From the NCBI GenBank assembly GCA_002102555.1, contig MCFL01000302.1:1-28073 (forward strand): a stretch of 28,073 nt of DNA. Reading direction: 5' to 3'. The position numbers and the translations under genes were made by a program. The stretch comes from Catenaria anguillulae PL171 (lineage: Eukaryota > Blastocladiomycota > Blastocladiomycetes > Blastocladiales > Catenariaceae). Each line of letters starts with the position of its first letter. Within the stretch, counting starts at the first letter, position 1. Under the pieces are notes generated by a model, which saw nothing but the letters and a program-made list of their open reading frames with translations, had not been told where the DNA came from and did no database searches. Of the stretch, positions 1 to 9,739 are shown in pieces.

Positions 1-2283
1 GGTCCGCTTAGGACTGTCGCGTGGTCCTGTTCCGAGGCCAATGGCATCGAGTTGTCTGCAAATGCGACTTGCTTTGCGACCGCACCAAGGAAGCCGTTCT
101 CGGGGAACTACAGGCGAGTCTGCTCCACTCGCGGTCACGGCCGCCACGCCCGCAAACGCGTCCGCGCCAACAACCTCATACGACTCTGCCGTCCCGCCAC
201 GCCTAGGTATGGCGGCCGCCTCGGCCGCAGCAATCATGGTAGCCGGTGGCGATACGGACTGGTTGAGCCGGTCGCGCGCGGGGAGTGCCAGCAGCAATGC
301 GGTCGAGTCTGCATCCACAGGATAGTACTCACCGCGTGAGGAGTTGTCAAGATCATGATCGTCATCCAAGGAAGGAGTCGGTTGCCTGCTTGCCGGCCCG
401 GCAGCGAGTGACGCGAGCGTGGGCGCCAGCAAGGAATCCACACGGCGTGGTGGGTGGATTTGTGGGGAACTGGGTGAGCCTACTTGCATGGCACGTGTAC
501 TTGCCCCATCGTCGGCTTGTGCAAGGGCATGCGCAGTCGGTGATGCGTTGCGGGAATGAATGACTGACACGCGCTCTGACGGGAACGACGACGACGTCGA
601 CGATAATGGCGAGTCTCGAGACAAGTCACGAGATGCGCGCAACGTGCCGTGTTGTCGCGACAAGGTCTCTGCGGCATATGCCTCGGCATGTGCATCGTAA
701 AATCGGTCGAGATCCTCGTCCGACGAGCCCGTTATGTCGCCTTGCTGTTGCGCGTGTATGCCGCTTGACATGACGCGCCCAGACGGGGGCGGTGGAAGCG
801 GGGGTGGGACTGGTGGATACTCGTCTGTATCGTCGCCAATGGCCGCCAGCACAGAACTGAGATTCCTCACGTCCCAGTCGAGCCCATCAAACAAAATACT
901 TGCTCCGCGCGACCGCTTGCGAATGCTTGATGTGGCCCCATCGCCACTGCCCCCACTGCCTGGCGGTGCAGTGGCTGGACGCCCAGACTCGTAGTACGCG
1001 CCGCCATCGGCCGTGGCCAATGCATACGGCATGGGCAACGGGACGCGCTCGTTATTGCTGGCAATGGCGTTCGGTGAAGAGGTGTGCACGTCAAGAAGGC
1101 GAGGCAGGGAAAGAAGTGGCGGGCCGGTTGGCGTGGTAGGCGGCGAGTAATTCGACTGCGGCCCGATCTCGGACATTGCGCGTGGAGGCGGCGCGGGAGG
1201 GGCAATGGATTTTTCCTTTTGCACGAGGGATTTGAGGCCAATAGCAGAAGCAAAAGAGCGCAGGGCGTGGCGGACGACTTTGCCCCGGGTCGCATTGGTG
1301 GGTGGAGCGTGTGGCGCGGATGAGGTGGTGGAGAGGGCCGAGGGCGAGGGAGGGACGGGAGGTGGGGTAGTGGACGACATTGGGCGGGGCGAGTTGGTGG
1401 AGGTGGCAGAGGAAAGAGCCGGTGGGGTGAGACGAGCTGTGACTGCAGAGTGGCGCATGGTGGCTGCGACTGCTGGTGTTGCAGGGTGGGAATGGGTGGC
1501 AGAGTCAAACGGCTGGCCGTCACGGTTGGTTGACTTGTGCCCTTTGACGTGATGCGTGTGCGTGTGCGTGTGCGTGTGCGTGTGACTGCGTGGGGCAAAG
1601 AAGCGGTCGTGGAACGAGAAGGCTGGGATGGGAATCAAGGGAGATGCTGTGACTGAGCGTGAAGTCTTCAAGTTGAGCCTTTGCGATTGATGTTGATGTT
1701 GATGCAGTGGTTGATGGTGGCCCGTCAATGTCAACAGGTGATCAGCTCTCGCAGGGGCAGTCTGCGACCGAGACGAGCAAGACGATGTGGTGGACGTTGT
1801 TGACAGTCGAATCTGAGCGGGTAGAGGCGCACGTTGAGCGTCCAGCGTCCAACGGAATGTCGGCCTCGGCTCGGGTTCAACTTCAAGGCCGGAGGGCACG
1901 GCACGTCCTTCGGAATCAAGAAGGCTTGGCGAGTCCTCGGCACAAGGATCGAGCGTTGTCGTATCGTGAGAAGCGCTCCTTGCAATTGGTTGGTTGGCGC
2001 TGGGCAGGCTGTGGTTCCGGGGGTGGTGACTTGCCAGCCCAACAACGAACGCTGTTGCATGGGATGCTGGTTCGCGTTCTTGTTGATCCGACGACACCGA
2101 CACGGACGGGTCGAGGCAAGGCAAAGAGGAACGGGCAGTCGCGGGGATTGGGTGCTGATTCGGCAATGGGATCGGGGCCGGACACTGCCTGGGGCGACAT
2201 GGACATTGCTCAGACTGTGGAGGAGGGGTGATCATGAGGGCCGATGTCAACCAGTTCGGCCGAGCTGCAAGTATGTATACCAT
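1..2283 (-). CDS. Large Ser/Pro/Thr-rich disordered protein (3' end beyond window)
   Basis: An open frame without any stop runs on the minus strand from an ATG at 2283 down to base 1 (761 codons) and continues off the left edge. A stop lies just upstream (2292-2290), so this is the longest start; inner ATGs at 2235 and 1380 are alternatives. I recognise no domain. Composition is low complexity: Ser, Pro, Thr, Ala, with a His-Gln stretch, a His-Thr repeat (about residues 233-243) and Pro-rich runs. Two more ordered-looking patches occur: one around KVVRHALRSFASAIGLKSL (coded near 1280-1225) and one around SILFDGLDWDVRNLSSVLAA (near 905-845), either of which could be a binding helix. The length of the uninterrupted frame, its typical disordered-protein composition and the weak look of the other frames make it a real gene; the function is unknown. 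No intron is obvious. The missing C-terminus could hold the identifying domain. Confidence 0.62.
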   Translation of the reverse strand, partial: MVYILAARPNWLTSALMITPPPQSEQCPCRPRQCPAPIPLPNQHPIPATARSSLPCLDPSVSVSSDQQEREPASHATAFVVGLASHHPRNHSLPSANQPIARSASHDTTTLDPCAEDSPSLLDSEGRAVPSGLEVEPEPRPTFRWTLDAQRAPLPAQIRLSTTSTTSSCSSRSQTAPARADHLLTLTGHHQPLHQHQHQSQRLNLKTSRSVTASPLIPIPAFSFHDRFFAPRSHTHTHTHTHTHHVKGHKSTNRDGQPFDSATHSHPATPAVAATMRHSAVTARLTPPALSSATSTNSPRPMSSTTPPPVPPSPSALSTTSSAPHAPPTNATRGKVVRHALRSFASAIGLKSLVQKEKSIAPPAPPPRAMSEIGPQSNYSPPTTPTGPPLLSLPRLLDVHTSSPNAIASNNERVPLPMPYALATADGGAYYESGRPATAPPGSGGSGDGATSSIRKRSRGASILFDGLDWDVRNLSSVLAAIGDDTDEYPPVPPPLPPPPSGRVMSSGIHAQQQGDITGSSDEDLDRFYDAHAEAYAAETLSRQHGTLRASRDLSRDSPLSSTSSSFPSERVSVIHSRNASPTAHALAQADDGASTRAMQVGSPSSPQIHPPRRVDSLLAPTLASLAAGPASRQPTPSLDDDHDLDNSSRGEYYPVDADSTALLLALPARDRLNQSVSPPATMIAAAEAAAIPRRGGTAESYEVVGADAFAGVAAVTASGADSPVVPRERLPWCGRKASRICRQLDAIGLGTGPRDSPKRT
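1555..1584. repeat. Hexanucleotide microsatellite (CGTGTG)5
   Basis: Five exact tandem copies of CGTGTG. It lies inside the minus-strand open frame, where it codes for alternating His and Thr, so a change of whole units would keep the frame. Confidence 0.9.
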
Positions 2284-2400
2284 GACTGTTTATTTAGCCT
2301 CGTCGCACTCGCGGGCATGCCGCAGGGCGCGGGGGCCGAGCAGCAGCAACGAAATGGGTCGGCCCGACCAGTGCCGACGTGCGCAACGCAACTCAAGGCC

Positions 2401-2410
2401 TGGCCAATCA
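2401..2410 (+). promoter_or_regulatory. CCAAT-box-like decamer TGGCCAATCA, copy 1
   Basis: The decamer contains CCAAT and recurs identically 470 bp away at 2871. CCAAT is the binding core of the fungal HAP/NF-Y complex (known biology). It lies about 120 bp upstream of the minus-strand gene's start, a sensible promoter distance. Function is inferred. Confidence 0.35.
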
Positions 2411-2870
2411 CATCCCGCGACGGTCATGATGCTCTTCTTCTTTCAATTTCTTTGCCTGCGTTCTGGGTTGTTGTTCTCGGGCCGCGCAAGCAGCAGGCAG
2501 GCCCCTGGCTGGTCCATACATACTTACAGCCGTTTTCATGACGTCGGGCCATGACCTGCCGTCGTTCGCTCATTCGCCAACACCATGCAACACGTCCGCT
2601 CACGCGTGTGAATGCCAACTGGCTCCGACCGCAAGATGGTTGATTTGATGTGTTGGCTTGCTCTGGCGAAATGTCGCACCCAGTGAGACAGTGATCTTTA
2701 CCAAGCCAAACACCACCAGCCGAACCCCCTTGCACGATGTGTACATATGCGCGGTTCAAAATGAGCATTTTAGTTGAGCGCGTGGGTGGCTCGTGTGGGC
2801 CAGTGTGGGGCTGGGATCCAGAGATGCAAACTGTCTTCAAGCACCTTCTGTGGCGCTTCTACGGTCCTTC

Positions 2871-2880
2871 TGGCCAATCA
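2871..2880 (+). promoter_or_regulatory. CCAAT-box-like decamer TGGCCAATCA, copy 2
   Basis: Second exact copy of the decamer seen at 2401. Two identical 10-mers in a 2.2 kb divergent intergenic region fit a shared HAP/NF-Y-type control site, but this rests on motif alone. Confidence 0.3.
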
Positions 2881-3802
2881 GACGCAAAGCGTCGATCATT
2901 TGTGTGCCGTTCGTATACTTGTCCGTCCTTCCTCTGACATTGCTCCGGTTACGAAACAGTATTTGGCCATCAATACTAACCTCATTTGGCATACCGACTG
3001 CAAGTCACTGGCCGCATTTCGTACGGACATTGCTCTCCCGACATTGGCCCGACATCAGCACACACACCAACACTCGTCCCGGTTATCCCTTCGTGCCGTC
3101 CGCTGACCCACACCGGCATTGGCATTCAACGAAATTGCCTCTCCATACAAAATACAAGGAGCAAGTACGTATGCCCATCTTATTTTCCATTCTGTATACA
3201 GATGTTGCTTGGGGCAGTTCAACAGGCAGGCATTTTGTATTCTGGATCTCGTCCCCTCCTTCCACGCTCTCATGGCCTGGCCTGCGATTGGTGCTGTTTG
3301 CTCGTTTCAAGAGCACATGCGCTCACTCGTTCCAAGCAAATCGGCCGCCCGAACCCATTCGCTGCTTTCCCATGCATGCATTCGCGTTGTTTGCAGCGCA
3401 GAATTTTCATCCGGTGGGTTTGTGATGTGGCCTGGCCATGGACAACGTTAAACTGATGGGACCCGGCCGTCTGATTCTGTTTGAACACATTCATCCGATC
3501 CTGTTTCTTACGGCAGGATTCATCCTTCATCATTCATTCGGCTCCTGGATCCTCTCCCCTGCTGACTATGTACCAAAAGACGTTCTCGCTCGATCCTTGC
3601 CAACCCCTGCCTGCTGCCACGGTTGTCCGAAACTTTTGACACATTGAGATCAAACCTGGTGATGATGCCAACCGCACTGTCTCATGCCATGACTAACGAA
3701 TCACTTCACCCAGCGGACCAGAATCCTTCCTAGCTGCTGCCCATCAGTCATTTTTCGAAACGTCACCGTCCCGACTCTGGCATTTCAGCCTCACTCGATC
3801 GC

Positions 3803-3823
3803 GACCGTTGACCGTTGACCGTT
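3803..3823 (+). repeat. Tandem 7-mer GACCGTT x3
   Basis: Three exact head-to-tail copies of GACCGTT in the intergenic region upstream of the membrane protein gene. It could be a small cluster of transcription factor sites or a chance short tandem repeat. Confidence 0.6.
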
Positions 3824-4550
3824 CCTCAGCGTTTCGATCGATACGACAACCTGAAACACTGGCCAAGACCCTCGAGCAGCTGTGACTTAAAGGTTTGGCT
3901 GCCCGCCTGGCTTTCACAGTGCCTTTGTTTGGGTTTCGTTCCCCATCCATCGATCGGTTTTGGTATGATTTTGTTGGATTCATATTACTTAGTTTTGCCG
4001 GCCGCACTATCACGGCATCACCCACCGCCATCCATCATGATGACGGGCTCTGGACCGAGAGTTTGTTGCCTCACAACGTTTGGGCCCACGTTTTGGATTG
4101 TGGCATGTGCTCTCTTGGGCCGGGCCGGGATGCTTGACATGACCTTTTGGATCGTGAGGTTTGCTGACTTTTTTTTTCCATTGCTTGGATTTAGAATTGG
4201 GTGGTTGAAATATTAATACTCGACTGCTCCCGTCGGTGCTCACCAACATCAATTCAATTGCAAGCATTCTGCCAACGCCTCCACTGGGTACTCGCAGTCA
4301 ACCATGGTCCTATTGGTTCGTAACTTGGTTCCCTCGGTTGTCTTTGGCGCTTGAATGCTGACATGTCGTATGCTGGATCATTGATCTTGACATACACATT
4401 CAAAGGTCCAGTAACCCATTCATCCCGTCCCCGTCCCTTTAGAATTGATCCTAGACCCGCCCGCCCCCGCCAGCCAGCTAGACCATTCCCGTCCATCCTA
4501 CACCCCAACCCATTTCGACAAGCTAGACACACCCTAGATTGCCAGCCGAG

Positions 4551-7142
4551 ATGCATCCGTTCACCACCACCTGCCACCGGACCCCCAATCTCCTCCTGCT
4601 GGTCCTCGTTGCAGCCTGCCTCCTGCTGTTCCCCAGTGCCCATGGCCGCTGCCCAGCGATCCGCCATTTCCGCAACCAATGTTCCCAGCCTGGTCCACAG
4701 CCACAGCCATCTCTCGCACACGGCCGGTGGCGCAACGCCCATCCCCACAAGCCTACCGCAATCGGCCACCTCGTCCATTGCCACCGGCACTCTCTCGTCT
4801 TCAGCCAATGCGTCCCTGCCCACGCACACGCTCACCATCAACGGCACAGTCACCATTGTTGTCGGTAACGCAACGCTCAACGCCGCGCTGGCTGCCCACA
4901 ACGCCACCGCCACTGCATCTCCATCCACATTCCCGGCACCAACTTTATCGGACCCTGCACATGCCACCGCGCCTGTGGCCCATCCGCCCACGCCAACAAA
5001 GCCCAAGCCTAACCAAAACTTGCATGGGGTCGGCGACAAATCCGTCGACCCGACTCCCGGTGCCAATAACAATGGCGATCCGCCCATCATTGCGGCCCTC
5101 GGCGGAAAATTCACCGTGTTGGCGGCCGCATCGATCGGCGGTTTGCTCATGGTCATGGCATCTGCGGGCGCCATCGGGATTCGCCGGTCGCCCCGTGGCT
5201 TGCTTCCCACGCGGAGCCACAGTCCGTGTGTGGATCTGGTGGACCAGTACTTGGCGCTGGAGCGGTCACCCATTTGGCTTGCGTGGATTGCAAGGGGAAT
5301 GCCCCCGTGCAAACGCGGCGAGAATGGCATGGATGCCGCCATTGCGTATGCGTTGGGCGTGAGCGTGGATGAGGTGTCGAGGTTGAGGAGCCAGGCTCGG
5401 TGGAGGGCGATTCATGGGTCCTCTAGTCACAGTCATGTGCCAGTCAAGAGGGAGACGTTGGCCAGGAGGTTGCTCAGGTCAACCGTCCTGGTGTCTGGAT
5501 GGACTGCGTCGTCGCTCGGTGGACGTTTGTCGGGCGTAGCTGGCGCGGGCAAGGCAAAGGTTGCACCCGTCGAGTTGGCACGAAATGGCCCTGTGCCACC
5601 GGCGCTTGAGGCCAGGGAGCTGATGCGGCTGCGGAGGCGGAGGTCGGATGCGGGCAAAGTCAGTCCGTGGGTACCGCCCGCAGCAGGACCCTCATCCGCC
5701 GCAGTGTCGACAAGCTTCCAGTCCCAGCCGGGCGGTCGAGCCTCACCACCACCGCCGCTTCCGCCGTTTCCCGTGTCCACGCGCGCAGCCGTCATGCGTG
5801 TCGGGTCGGACCGAGGCAGCATGGACACGGAGCTTTCAGACACCTATGTTGCCCCACGCCGCAAGGACTTGCTTCCACGCAACCCAACGAGCGCCACTCG
5901 CCACGCACCTTTTTTGCCCATGACCACGGACCACATCCACCTCCACGGTCATTCCAGCACCTCAACGTCACACACGTCCAACCGACACTCGTCCTCATCC
6001 ACGTCGTCCTCATCGTCGTCTGCCGACCCAACTGCCTCGCTCCAAGACGTGCTCGACCCAGCCATGATTGTCGCCGAGTACGGCGCCGTCCGCCTATCGC
6101 CACCTCCCACCCTTGCCGACGATCTGCTACCCGACGGCCGCCCTCGCGCCCGATCGCTGCCCGCAGGCATGCTCCGGTATGCGGCGTACATGGCCGCCCA
6201 GCGACACGCCGCGCGCATGCGCAGAGAACAGCTTCGGGCCGCCGCCCGAGCCCTTGGCGGCCACGCGTCCAGTGTCACGGAAGATGACCTTGTTTCCGAA
6301 GGCGGAGGCGACGATGAGGACGACAAGCAGGTCGTGGATGGTGAAGGAAACGTCATTGTAGCACCCGTGTACCGCCTGCCGCCAACCGTGGGCGCGTGCC
6401 GCCACTCGTCAAGCAACCAAGCGTATCGACCATGCGCAGAGGTAGCGCGAGTACCGCTACGGCAAGCATGTCCGAGGCACGCGGGCGCGCCATGCCGGCG
6501 ACACTTGCGATTTCACCTGCGATTGATCCCGACGCGGACACGGATGTCGACGGATACTCGTCGTCTGCACCCGGTACTTGGTCGCCACATCACGCGCGGT
6601 CGCGCGCCACGTCTGTTTCGTTGACGTGTCCGCTGCCGCCAATGCCCATGTCCATGCCCGCAACCATGCCCCTGCCCCCAACAAACTCCATACTGTCCAC
6701 TATGGACGACCACGTTGTGGATTGGTATGCACATCACGAGTGGCATACAACAACACCAGAGCTCGCTGGCGCGTTTCCGCGGCGCCGCGCTTCCGACGTG
6801 TCGACCGACTTGTCGTCCATCATTGTGGTGCTTGACGATGACGACAACGCACAACGGGCTACACGCCATGCCTGGGACGAGGATGACGTCGACGAGTATG
6901 AGTTGCACGAAATTGTTGTTGGTGCTGCGCCTGCTCTGGCGCATGTGCGCAGTGTGTCGTCGCCCGTGGATGCAGATTGGGCCGTGCCTGCTGCCACCGC
7001 CGCGGCGCCTGCGAGCGGGTACTATGCCGAAAGAACAAGGTCCTTGTCGCCGCCAGGCACACGTGGGGCCGCACGTCATGCTATGCCGTTGCCGCCATTG
7101 GTCCAGTTGACGCGGCCTTGGCCAGCAGCGCATCGTCGGTAG
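4551..7142 (+). CDS. Predicted type I membrane protein, Ser/Thr-rich, long disordered tail
   Basis: An ATG at 4551 opens a strong signal peptide (hydrophobic core LLLLVLVAACLLLF) in one frame. The following body is in the next frame from about 4640 to 6390, and the C-terminal part returns to the first frame and stops at 7142. The body shows several N-glycosylation sequons (NAS, NGT, NAT, NAT), a Pro/Lys stretch, a membrane span coded near 5083-5175 (IIAALGGKFTVLAAASIGGL onward), basic residues after it, then a long cytoplasmic tail with Ser runs, acidic patches and a Val-Asp-Asp-Asp region. No known domain was recognised. The frame changes could be introns: GTGCCC at 4636 to TCTTCAG at 4804 (169 nt), and GTGTAC at 6367 to TCAAG at 6413 (47 nt), both with the right phase. 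One-base assembly errors are the other explanation. A surface sensor or wall-associated protein is a guess from topology. Confidence 0.6.
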
Positions 7143-7675
7143 ATTGGATGGTGTTGGAGCCGACGTTGGATTTTCGTTGTTTGCTTTTTGACTTTCTTTT
7201 TGGCTTTATCGCATTTGTTTCTGTGCCTCCTTTTGTTCGCTCCTTTTTTGTGGTTCTCGTGCCCGTGTGAGCGTGGCCTTCGTTGACAAAATTGCGGTTG
7301 ACTTGTTTTGTCGAGGGTGCCATTTTGCGTGGTGAATTGAGCCTTCATTTTCGCCTGGATGTAAATAAATACAATATGTCTGTTTCGAAGGACCTGGAAC
7401 CTCGTGAGCCGCAACCCCCTTGCCCCTGTGCACCTCGGTCAAACGAAAGCGAAGCTGCGCCAAGGAAGTCAATCGCTGACCCGCGTTTCTCACAGTAGTT
7501 GAGGTGAACAGAAGGAAATCTCTGCCTATCGAGCCGAAGTAACGGGCATCATTTCGTCTCCTTCAGGAGTAATACGTACAGGCGTCCCCAATTTCTTCAG
7601 TCGCAGATCTGTGCATTGATATTTTCACCGGCCTCGAACCTCCACTTTCTCCGCACCCCAACACGATATCTCGCC
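7143..7675. other. Intergenic, 3' and 5' flanks
   Basis: The stretch lies between the membrane protein gene and the arrestin gene. It carries T-rich sequence after 7165 and an AATAAA at 7364. The last 100 bases before 7676 are probably the arrestin promoter and leader. Nothing else was seen. Confidence 0.5.
7364..7369 (+). promoter_or_regulatory. Possible poly(A) signal AATAAA
   Basis: A perfect AATAAA about 220 bp after the stop of the membrane protein gene, within T/A-rich sequence. Fungal poly(A) signals are loose, so this is only suggestive. Confidence 0.35.
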
Positions 7676-8918
7676 ATGCCAGACGCCACGATTGAAATCA
7701 TTCAGGATAGGGTGCGTACAAAAGACCATTTGCCTGTGCCTACTCTGAAACTGCTATGTATCCAACTTGCTCAACCTGCTCATTTTCATCATTCAGACGA
7801 CGTATTACCATGGCGACCAAGTCACTGGCTCTGTAAAAGTTGTCGTGACCTCGCGCATCAAGGCGCGAGCCGTCCGCATCAAGTTTCTTGGCTACGTTTC
7901 GACCAGCGTCCACTACACTGAAACCGTGACGCGCGATGGCCAGTCGCACACGGAACACCGCACCGCGTACGGGTCGCAGCCGCTGATTGAAAAAAAACTG
8001 ACCCTCTGGGGATCCGAAAAGAAAGGCTTGTTTGTGGGCAACTCGGAGCTCGACGCGGGCGAGTATGTGTTTCCGTACACATTTGGGGCGCTGGCAGCAA
8101 CGGCAGATGCGGGTCAGGGGTTGCCATCGTCGTTTGACAGCGAGCGAGGAAAAGTCGAGTATGTCCTCAAGGCAACCATTGATCGGGCCATGAAGTTGGA
8201 TTTCGATGTTCAGACCAAAATGAAGGTCCATGGCAAGCTTCCGCAAGCTACTGTGGATGCAGCAAGGGCACTACGGCCAGTGGATTCCGAAGTCGAGCAA
8301 GTCGGTCCCATGGGAATGGGTGGTAAGATCGAGGCGACCATGGAGCTCGTGCAAGGAGGTATCGCCCCTGGAGGCGCACACTTGGTCATTCCACCCACTG
8401 TCGCTGGCGGTGGCGGCGGCGGCGGCGGACCGGTTGTGGCCATTGTCCGCATCGACAATCACGCGTCTGCCACGACCATTGACCAGATCAAATTCAAGCT
8501 CGCGCGTCAAGTCAAGTACGTTGCCGGTGCGCACAAGCACGAGGAAAAGCACAAGATCCTCGCTGACAAGGTTGGCGTCAATGTACTACCTGGCTGGCGC
8601 GGCTTCGAGTATCGGTACACGCTTGCCGATTCCATTGCAGGACTTCGGGCAAAGATGATGGGCGTCGAATCGATTGATTCCAAGATTTTAGACCTTGGAT
8701 ACGTGTTGACAGCCAAGGTGAGCCATGGGCCAAAGCTCAAGCTCAAGCTCGTGGTGTTGCCGCCCGAGCCAGTGGCGGCGGGCGGGAATCAACAAGCGGT
8801 GCCTGGGTCCGTTGAGCAGCAAATCGCGGCCCAGCTGAAGGGAGGCGGGCCACAGGCGTGCTTTGGAACGATGCCACAGCCCGTGCTGGTTGACGGACAA
8901 TTGGTGGAGCTCAAATGA
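7676..8918 (+). CDS. Alpha-arrestin (arrestin domain-containing protein)
   Basis: Two exons: 7676-7711 and 7797-8918, joined over an 85-nt phase-0 intron (GTGCGT...TTCAG), giving 385 residues. The N-lobe starts with the typical pattern YHGDQVTGSVKV followed by IKARAVRIKFLGY, then GEYVFPYTF and LPSSFDSERGKVEYVLKA, which match Arrestin_N. The C-lobe (IVRIDNHASATTIDQIKFKL, later the Tyr-x-Leu-x-x-Lys pattern YVLTAKV and LKLKLVVLPPEP) matches Arrestin_C. Alpha-arrestins are adaptors that recruit ubiquitin ligases to membrane transporters and receptors for endocytosis. Here no PPxY motif, the usual NEDD4/Rsp5 docking site, is visible, and the protein is compact. A run of eight glycines links the lobes. 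The start at 7676 is chosen because the short exon reads cleanly into a consensus donor; the frame upstream of 7797 is intron. Confidence 0.87.
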
Positions 8919-9044
8919 TGGTTCCACCTTGAGTAGGTCGAGAAATGTAGCCCACTGAGCGCTTCTTGCTTCTCTGTCCGGCAGGACATTCAGTATATTC
9001 CGTACGAAAAACAACCAATGAAAACAAAGGGCAAAAAGCAATGA

Positions 9045-9126
9045 CGACAGCGACAGGATTCGAACCTGTGCAGGCACAGCCTAATTGATTTCGAGTCAAT
9101 CCCCTTAACCGCTCGGGCACGCTGTC
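9045..9126 (-). tRNA. tRNA-Ser(CGA)
   Basis: An 82-nt type II tRNA. The acceptor is GACAGCG paired with CGCTGTC, with discriminator G. The anticodon stem ATTGA/TCAAT encloses loop CTCGAAA, giving anticodon CGA, which reads UCG. There is a long variable arm (AGGC-TGT-GCCT), typical of serine, and the T arm is ACAGG-TTCGAAT-CCTGT. A T5 run follows the 3' end on the transcribed strand (A5 near 9034 on plus), which would end Pol III transcription. No intron and no encoded CCA. Confidence 0.95.
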
Positions 9127-9296
9127 ATCTTGTGTTCAGCTACCCTTTTCTTCGAGCTATAAACCCCAAAGGCGCCACGCTGCCATTTCCTCTTCCCCTT
9201 CCAAATTCGACGCATAGCGAAAAGAAGAAACGACACAAAACCGTGACCGCTCGGCTTCTTGAGAAGACTTGGGATCAAGATGACTAAAAACAAGAC

Positions 9297-9378
9297 CGAC
9301 ACCTGCAGGATTCGAACCTGCGCACCACTAGGGTATTTGATTAGTAGTCAAACGCGATAACCACTCCGCCAAGGTGTC
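9297..9378 (-). tRNA. tRNA-Ser with anticodon ACU
   Basis: An 82-nt type II tRNA with acceptor GACACCT/AGGTGTC and discriminator G. The anticodon stem TTTGA/TCAAA encloses loop CTACTAA, giving anticodon ACU, which would read AGU (and AGC if A34 becomes inosine). The long variable arm (ACC-CTAGT-GGT) and G73 support serine identity, and the T arm GCAGG-TTCGAAT-CCTGC is perfect. A T5 run follows the 3' end. Eukaryotes normally read AGY with Ser-GCU, so an A34 version is unusual. All stems pair, so it looks functional rather than decayed. Confidence 0.93.
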
Positions 9379-9739
9379 TTCTTGGTTGAAAACCCTGGTT
9401 TTCTGCTGCCTTTTATACCCATAAACGCCGATCCGGCCTTCGATTCGGAGAGTCCCTCCGCCTTGTAATTTTGCGTTCGGATGTAAAGAGTTGTACCCTA
9501 CGTATGCAACTAAAGCAATCGCGGGTTGTAATGTTCAATAGACTGCCAGCATGTGGGTAGTTCGCATCAAGAGAAAGCCAGGCGGAACACAGCGAAGAGA
9601 ATGGTTTTCATTGGAGCCGGGAACAATCAAGCGAAACACGACAGGGTATCATCATCATTTTGCACACGTGGTCAATGTATACAATGTTCAACATCTGATC
9701 CTCAACGCAACTGGCAGAAAATGCTTTGCTTGAGAGGAA
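9379..9739. other. Intergenic between tRNA-Ser and the Gln-rich gene
   Basis: About 360 bp with no credible gene. It holds the upstream flank of tRNA-Ser(ACU) and the 3' untranslated end of the minus-strand Gln-rich gene. Nothing else was seen. Confidence 0.5.

Larger units (their letters stand above)
2290..4550. other. Divergent intergenic region, about 2.2 kb
   Basis: This region separates the minus-strand gene ending at 2283 from the plus-strand membrane protein starting at 4551. Open frames here (for example 2793-3425 and 2424-2840) have mixed, unconserved-looking translations and no domain, so I treat the stretch as promoters and 5' untranslated sequence. It holds a repeated CCAAT decamer, a triplicated 7-mer and a T9 run at about 4169-4177. 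No RNA gene or mobile element was seen. Confidence 0.55.

Noticed and set aside
867-1598. Minus-strand 243-codon frame rich in Pro, Arg and Leu
   Set aside because: It overlaps, in another frame, the stop-free minus-strand frame that covers 1-2283 and has far more natural composition.
2793-3425. Plus-strand 210-codon frame in the intergenic region
   Set aside because: No domain, odd mixed composition, and three overlapping frames of similar length; nothing favours it as coding.
4254-5342. Minus-strand 362-codon frame
   Set aside because: It is antisense to the membrane protein, whose strand shows a signal peptide, sequons and a membrane span. The antisense frame is a GC-rich shadow.
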